Positions 59,541 through 64,000 of a DNA stretch of 64,000 nt are shown here, piece after piece. The stretch is from the NCBI GenBank assembly GCA_029582155.1, contig CM055895.1:7870544-7934543 (forward strand), written 5' to 3'. The notes under the pieces are model-generated. The model saw nothing but the letters and a program-made list of their open reading frames with translations. It searched no databases and was not told the origin of the DNA. The stretch's first letter is position 1, and each line of letters opens with the position of its first letter. A program made the translations under genes and the position numbers. The stretch is from Panopea generosa. Lineage: Eukaryota; Mollusca; Bivalvia; Adapedonta; Hiatellidae.

Positions 59541-60207
59541 TGTTTGTTTGTTTGTTACAGCAAATGATCGAATTTTATTTCATTGAATGAACAAATAGTA
59601 TTGTCACATGTTGCAAAGCCAAGAATGAAAATATTACATGTCTGTGTTAACAATAGTTCAAAACGATGAAGTAACTTTCAAAGTTTATTTATTTAGTTTT
59701 ATGTCCTATTCTAGGGTTTTATATTTTATTATTTGGATGCAGTTCAGCTTCACTACCCAGTGTGATCCAAAATTCTTCAAATATATGAACGTGATACGAA
59801 ATAGTTCTAATTTCACTACTTTGTTGTAAAATAATCCTTAATTACAACAGCTTTACATATTTCAGCGTGATACTTAATAGTTCAAATTCCACTAAATTGT
59901 TGTAAAGAGTTCGTTAATTGCAACAGCTTAACAGATTTCAACTCGTGATACTTAATAGTTCAAATTCCACTACATTGTTGTTATGAGTTCGTTAATTGCA
60001 ACAGTTTAACATATTTAAACGTGTGATACTAAATAGTGTAAAATCCAACACGTTATTGAAAAATACTTACTTAATTACAACTTAATCAATATACATGTAT
60101 TTCAATGATAAATGATGAATTCACTGTTTCAAACTTCAAACTTGCAAAAGTATATTATTTCACTATATCTACATAATTCATCAAAGCGAATGATTTCAAG
60201 AAGGTAC

Positions 60208-60386
60208 CTCAAATTTAATCACAATCACTTGACCAGGTGGCGCTTCAATGATCCAGTTGCAATTCAGATTATCCTTGTAAAAACTCATTCCGTCGTATCC
60301 TGGAGATGTAATAACGCCAGTGCTCTCATTTAAATACTTTATATCACCATGACAACCATCGTCTACATAAACATCTGTTGTAACCG
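60208..60386 (-). CDS. Gene 1 exon: CUB domain N-terminal half
   Basis: Twin of 665-843 with the same encoded residues; one synonymous difference is visible in the Thr-Thr-Asp stretch. Phase 1 in, phase 0 out. Here the partner half is present in the window, at 57805-58021. Confidence 0.94.
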
Positions 60387-60756
60387 CTAAAGAAGAAAAA
60401 ATAATGTTTAAAAGAAGATCTAAATACAATAAAATGTTAGAGGGGAAAAAGACTGATACATTGTGTTACAATAAATAGTAATGAAATAATATATGAATAA
60501 AAATACTTGTATACATTTATCGTACTTAACTCAATTATGAACTTGACAAATACCAGTATGCATTTATATTTTAAAACTTATGAATGTATATATTAATGAC
60601 AAAGTTAATGAATACTCAGAAAAAAATGGGCGTTTGCTTGAATGTTACAGAACATTTAGGAAGAATATAAATAAAGTATTGGACAATTCGGGTAAAACTG
60701 GACAGTAAGCAGTACATGCACACCAGCCAAAAAAACAACCAGTACTGAGGGTCTAC

Positions 60757-60973
60757 GCAACTGAGTTGTCGTCTAAGGCGCGGTCGGCTAGTGACCACTT
60801 ATCTCGCTGGGTCGTGAGTTTGAGTCCAGCTCGGATTGAAAACTTAACGTGAAAAAGATTGCGATTTACTTGTGGAAAGGCGGCGGTTCTACTCATATTC
60901 TCTCTGAAATATTTCCCTTTCAAAAATCATTTGCCATATATAAAAAGACATGTACTGTATATGGCGTTAATCC
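60757..60973 (+). repeat. SINE family B copy (duplicate of 1214-1430)
   Basis: Part of the right duplicated block; one difference in the head (gtctacgcaac versus gtctgcgcaac). Confidence 0.65.
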
Positions 60974-61103
60974 ATTAAAACCGACAACGAAGTGTGTTAA
61001 ATAGAAAAAAGGTGCTATAAAGAAAAAACATTGTATTTACAATTGTATTGTATCATTGATCAGAGGAATGATATACTCTATATGTTGCTGTTTTTTCTAT
61101 CCG

Positions 61104-61423
61104 ATGTGCGTGGTCTAGTGGTAGAGCGTCCGCCTCGCATGCGGAAGGTCGGGGGTTCAATCCCCGGCCGGGTCATACCAAATACTTTAAAAATGGTACT
61201 AGAAGCTTCCTCGCTTGACGCTCAGCATTTAGAGGAGATTTCTAGGTCTAGTCGGTCCGATGTCAGTATAATGTGACTAGGTGGGGTATCATACCATGTG
61301 TCTGCGGCATGATACTCTAGTGTGACAGCGATTAGAATACTGTCTCAAGTAGACACCGTCGCGATATGACTGAAAAATTGTTGAAAGCGACGCTAAACAC
61401 CATACAACAACAACAACACTATC
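61104..61423 (+). repeat. SINE family A copy (duplicate of 1561-1880)
   Basis: Same tRNA-Ala(CGC)-like head and AAC tail; one difference in the body (cggtccgatgtc versus cggtccggtgtc). Confidence 0.8.
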
Positions 61424-62260
61424 CGATGTGTTGATGTCGTAAACTTCAAAATATCATAGCGTTCACCGCAAACAAAATGTGTTTATATCCATCACAACTT
61501 TATATTGTCCAATTTGTGCAATACGATACTAAGTGTATATGAAATAAGAAGGCACTTTGTACCTTTTTTGCACCAGTGGGGCGATTTGTACGTGACAGTA
61601 GATCTAATAGTTGTTGAACAACATATTTGATGGTGTTTAAGCATAAATTTTCCTAGTCTATATGCTGGTGGACCACTGAAATTTGATTTACCATTCTCAC
61701 CGAAACAGACACCATATTTTTGGTCAGGTTTGGGAATAAGATAATAGAATTTATCAGTATGACATGATATCATAGCATTTGGACGCTTATGTTTATGTAA
61801 ATAATACGGTTTGATAATTGGGAAATATTTTGTATATCAATGCCATATTTATTTGATTAATAATGTCAATGACTATTGGAAATTGTGTATATTGGTTTTG
61901 AAACAATAAGCTTGAAATTATATTTTTGAAGGCGAGAAAATACATCTTGTGTAAAAAAAGGTTTTATGATTTAAATCAAATCATCAGCAAGGTCCTGTCC
62001 TGTAAAAGACAAGGTCCTGTCGACCTCTTCGCGAGTATGTTTGACCTTCAAGTGTGATACCCTTATCCAAAACATAACGTTGATATACAGAGTCTTTGTT
62101 TATTACTGTGTCACCTCTATTGAAAGACCAGCCACACTGGGCTTATGACACCTTTATGTTGTACATAATTACTTTTCGAAGGCTAGCCTTGTCATGCACC
62201 AGGCTGTTAGACATTTGGTACCCCTTAATTCAACAAGTGGCTGGATGAGCAGCCGGTCGC

Positions 62261-62388
62261 ATCAGAAAAAATCCAAGTGCTTCCACCTGGATTCGAACCT
62301 TCGAACTCCCGCTTCCGAGGCGAACGTCTTAACCACTAGGCCACTAGAAAGACTATATAGATTCGCGAAGTGATTTTTTCTGATTTCT
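62261..62388. repeat. tRNA-like core in inverted repeat (duplicate of 2718-2845)
   Basis: Same arms and core as the left copy, with one base change just outside (ttcttggaaggg versus ttcttagaaggg). Confidence 0.6.
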
Positions 62389-62524
62389 TGGAAGGGTGGA
62401 GCTCATTCAGTATTGCTCGAACACAGAACTTAAGCCGTTGTTAGAATCTAGGTTAATCAAACTGAGTCTTCCGTTTTCTTTTTCTTTTTTTTTTTTTTTT
62501 TGGGGGGGGGGGGGCTTCAAAAAG

Positions 62525-62743
62525 TATATCCCAGAACTTGATATCTCACGAATCAGGTCTTTAAAAGCCCAATGAAAAGGCAGAGAGTTCTGTACCTGTC
62601 CCACATTTCATAGTACCTTAACGTTTACCAAATTGTGACATCATTAAATTTTCGCTGAATCAGTTGACCAATCAACGCGCTCAAAGTTCACTGTTGCATG
62701 ACGGACCAAAGCGGGAAGAGCTAGGTCCAGTCTACAGTCAAGT
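62525..62743 (+). repeat. R210 repeat (duplicate of copy 1)
   Basis: Duplicate of 2982-3200 with one base difference (aaagcccaatg). The preceding T/G homopolymer has a different T:G split but the same total length. Confidence 0.8.
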
Positions 62744-62889
62744 GCTTCCAATATAAAACATTTATCAGATATTATATTTTCATTATCTTAGAGAGTACAT
62801 GTACATATAAAATATACATTGTCAGACAAATATCGTGAATTACAAAATATCAAATTGTTTATTACACGAAGGCAGCCTCGGCGCAATAC

Positions 62890-63083
62890 TGTAAGTAATG
62901 TTGAATCCTTTGTCTTCATGGCCATCTTTGTCTGAATAGAACAGCAAAACCATCTCGTGACCAGTAGATACAACATCCGGTGGTATCACGTGACCACAAA
63001 ATTTTCCAAGGACATCTGATGATGCACGGAAACCATCAAAGATACGTACACCGTCTCTGAGACATAACCGTGTGTTTTCCAGA
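62890..63083 (-). CDS. Gene 1 exon: CUB domain C-terminal half
   Basis: Twin of 3347-3540 (CLRDGVRIFDG, LGKFCGHVIPP, KGFNITY) with one Val-to-Leu replacement. Its N-terminal partner should lie beyond the right edge, by analogy with 4544-4724. Confidence 0.88.
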
Positions 63084-63197
63084 CTAGTAAATATTACCAT
63101 ACGATAATTTTATCACATTGTTTAATTATAATAAGCAACATTAACAAAGCCAAAATACCATTGCCATTATTTTGTTGGCATAAGCGTTAAATTATTA

Positions 63198-63343
63198 CAA
63201 GCGGATGGTAGTTTAGTGCATATAGTACTGACCGCTCACACTAGAGGTCACGGGTTCTACCCCCGACTCGACCCGATGGTCTCTCAAAACCCGTCTAGTA
63301 CCAAGGAAACTGACTCGAGAGTGACCCATACAAGCTCTGTGAG
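63198..63343 (+). repeat. tRNA-like SINE fragment (duplicate of 3655-3800)
   Basis: Same element, with a better B-box: cgggttctacccccgactcg where the left copy has cgagttcgtccccagactcg. Confidence 0.5.
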
Positions 63344-64000
63344 TTTGATACCAGGATTGACCCAACTGCCTTTCATAAACAATACTCAGTACTAGTTATA
63401 CACAGGAAACGGAATCGACAGTGATTTGATTTCGTCGCAATCGAAATAAAATAAATTACAATAAACAAAGACGCAAAATTTAATTTCAATGTACACCCAC
63501 AGCTGTAATGTTTGAAAGGTGTCTTATATTTACAATTATGTAATCATTTTTCCAACATTTAAATATTATATTTTCTGATTTCATGTAATATGCTTAATGT
63601 TGTTAAAATCTTTAACTGCGTTTACTGAAACCGGATTTCCTTGACATTATCAAGATCGCCGTTAACGTCAAGAGGATCTGCCCTAAATTGGTATTATTTC
63701 CATAGTTACAACAAACAGTTGTTTATAGAATAATTTATCTGTGATAACGTTATGCTATGAAATTTCAATTTTATCTTCCAATGACATTTTGTCGGTACTT
63801 AAGCTTGTTCTGGAGAGCAATTGATCACACTCGTTTTTCAGAAATAACAAACATATTGCCCAGCAACTGTAAGGTTTCATATCTTTATAACATTTTAAAC
63901 GCAAATAAATATACGAGACATTTAGGGATTGTTTTTTACATTTTAGTGTGAGTGCATTTGCGAAATGTGCACGGGGCTAAAACAATTCAAACGCAAATAT

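Larger units (their letters stand above)
35811..63083 (-). other. Gene 1 locus (3' part): mosaic CUB/LDLa/trypsin protease
   Basis: Nine exons are visible, right to left: CUB second half (62890-63083), CUB (60208-60386, 57805-58021), LDLa (56449-56553) and trypsin (54617-54803, 53495-53754, 37003-37148, 36235-36319, 35867-35943). Phases agree at every junction and the coding total is 1450 bases (about 483 residues) to the stop. An AATAAA lies about 50 bases past the stop. The trypsin domain has IVGG, TAGHC (His57), NDIAIIKL (Asp102), GDSGGP (Ser195) and Asp189 six residues before the serine, so trypsin-like cleavage after Lys/Arg is expected. The gene continues beyond the right edge. Intron 53494-37149 is about 16 kb and hosts a LINE. 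Confidence 0.92.
59541..64000. repeat. Right copy of ~4.46-kb near-identical duplicated block
   Basis: Direct-repeat partner of 1-4460. It holds gene 1 exons 60208-60386 and 62890-63083, twins of gene 2 exons. The only amino-acid change I found between the copies is one Val/Leu swap (GHEMVVLFYSD on the left, GHEMVLLFYSD on the right). The other exon difference, in the Thr-Thr-Asp stretch of the CUB N-terminal exon, is synonymous. Confidence 0.97.

Overview
This is animal genomic DNA: AT-rich, with long introns, split exons bounded by GT/AG, SINEs with tRNA-like heads, LINE and tyrosine-recombinase retroelement remnants, and many minisatellites. The repeat style (tRNA-derived SINEs ending in an AAC-rich tail, short palindromic elements, abundant GTT runs) suggests a bivalve or other mollusc. 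That is an inference, not a proof.

All protein-coding host sequence I can support lies on the minus strand and belongs to two copies of one kind of gene, a secreted mosaic serine protease. Gene 1 enters from beyond the right edge and runs 63083 to 35867: second half of a CUB domain, a complete CUB domain, an LDL-receptor class A (LDLa) module, and a complete five-exon trypsin domain with intact His/Asp/Ser triad, stop codon and polyadenylation signal. Gene 2 follows downstream on the same strand, 30486 to 665: CUB, LDLa, LDLa, CUB, a 39-base linker exon, CUB and the first half of a further CUB, then leaves at the left edge. Every exon junction is phase-consistent. The overlapping exons of the two genes are nearly identical, so the two partial genes together imply one full design: CUB-LDLa-LDLa-CUB-CUB-CUB-LDLa-trypsin, about 890 residues plus an unlocated signal-peptide exon.

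The first ~4.46 kb of the window is repeated almost exactly at 59541-64000, offset 59,543-59,544 bases. This means either a young tandem duplication with a unit of about 59.5 kb or a false duplication in the assembly (two haplotypes joined).

Layout: 1-4460 left copy of the duplicated block (three gene 2 exons, several SINEs); 5260-6660 61-bp satellite; 7.4-30.5 kb remaining gene 2 exons with introns full of minisatellites, fold-back elements and SINEs; 30.7-31.1 kb LINE fragment; 31.1-34.4 kb a 3' end of a YR retrotransposon (tyrosine recombinase C-terminus, SGNH hydrolase, split direct repeats in B1-A2-B2 order); 35.8-37.2 kb last three trypsin exons; 37.2-53.5 kb a 16-kb intron with a decayed L1/Tx1-like LINE; 53.5-58 kb trypsin, LDLa and CUB exons with a 48-bp minisatellite; 59.5-64 kb right copy of the duplicated block.
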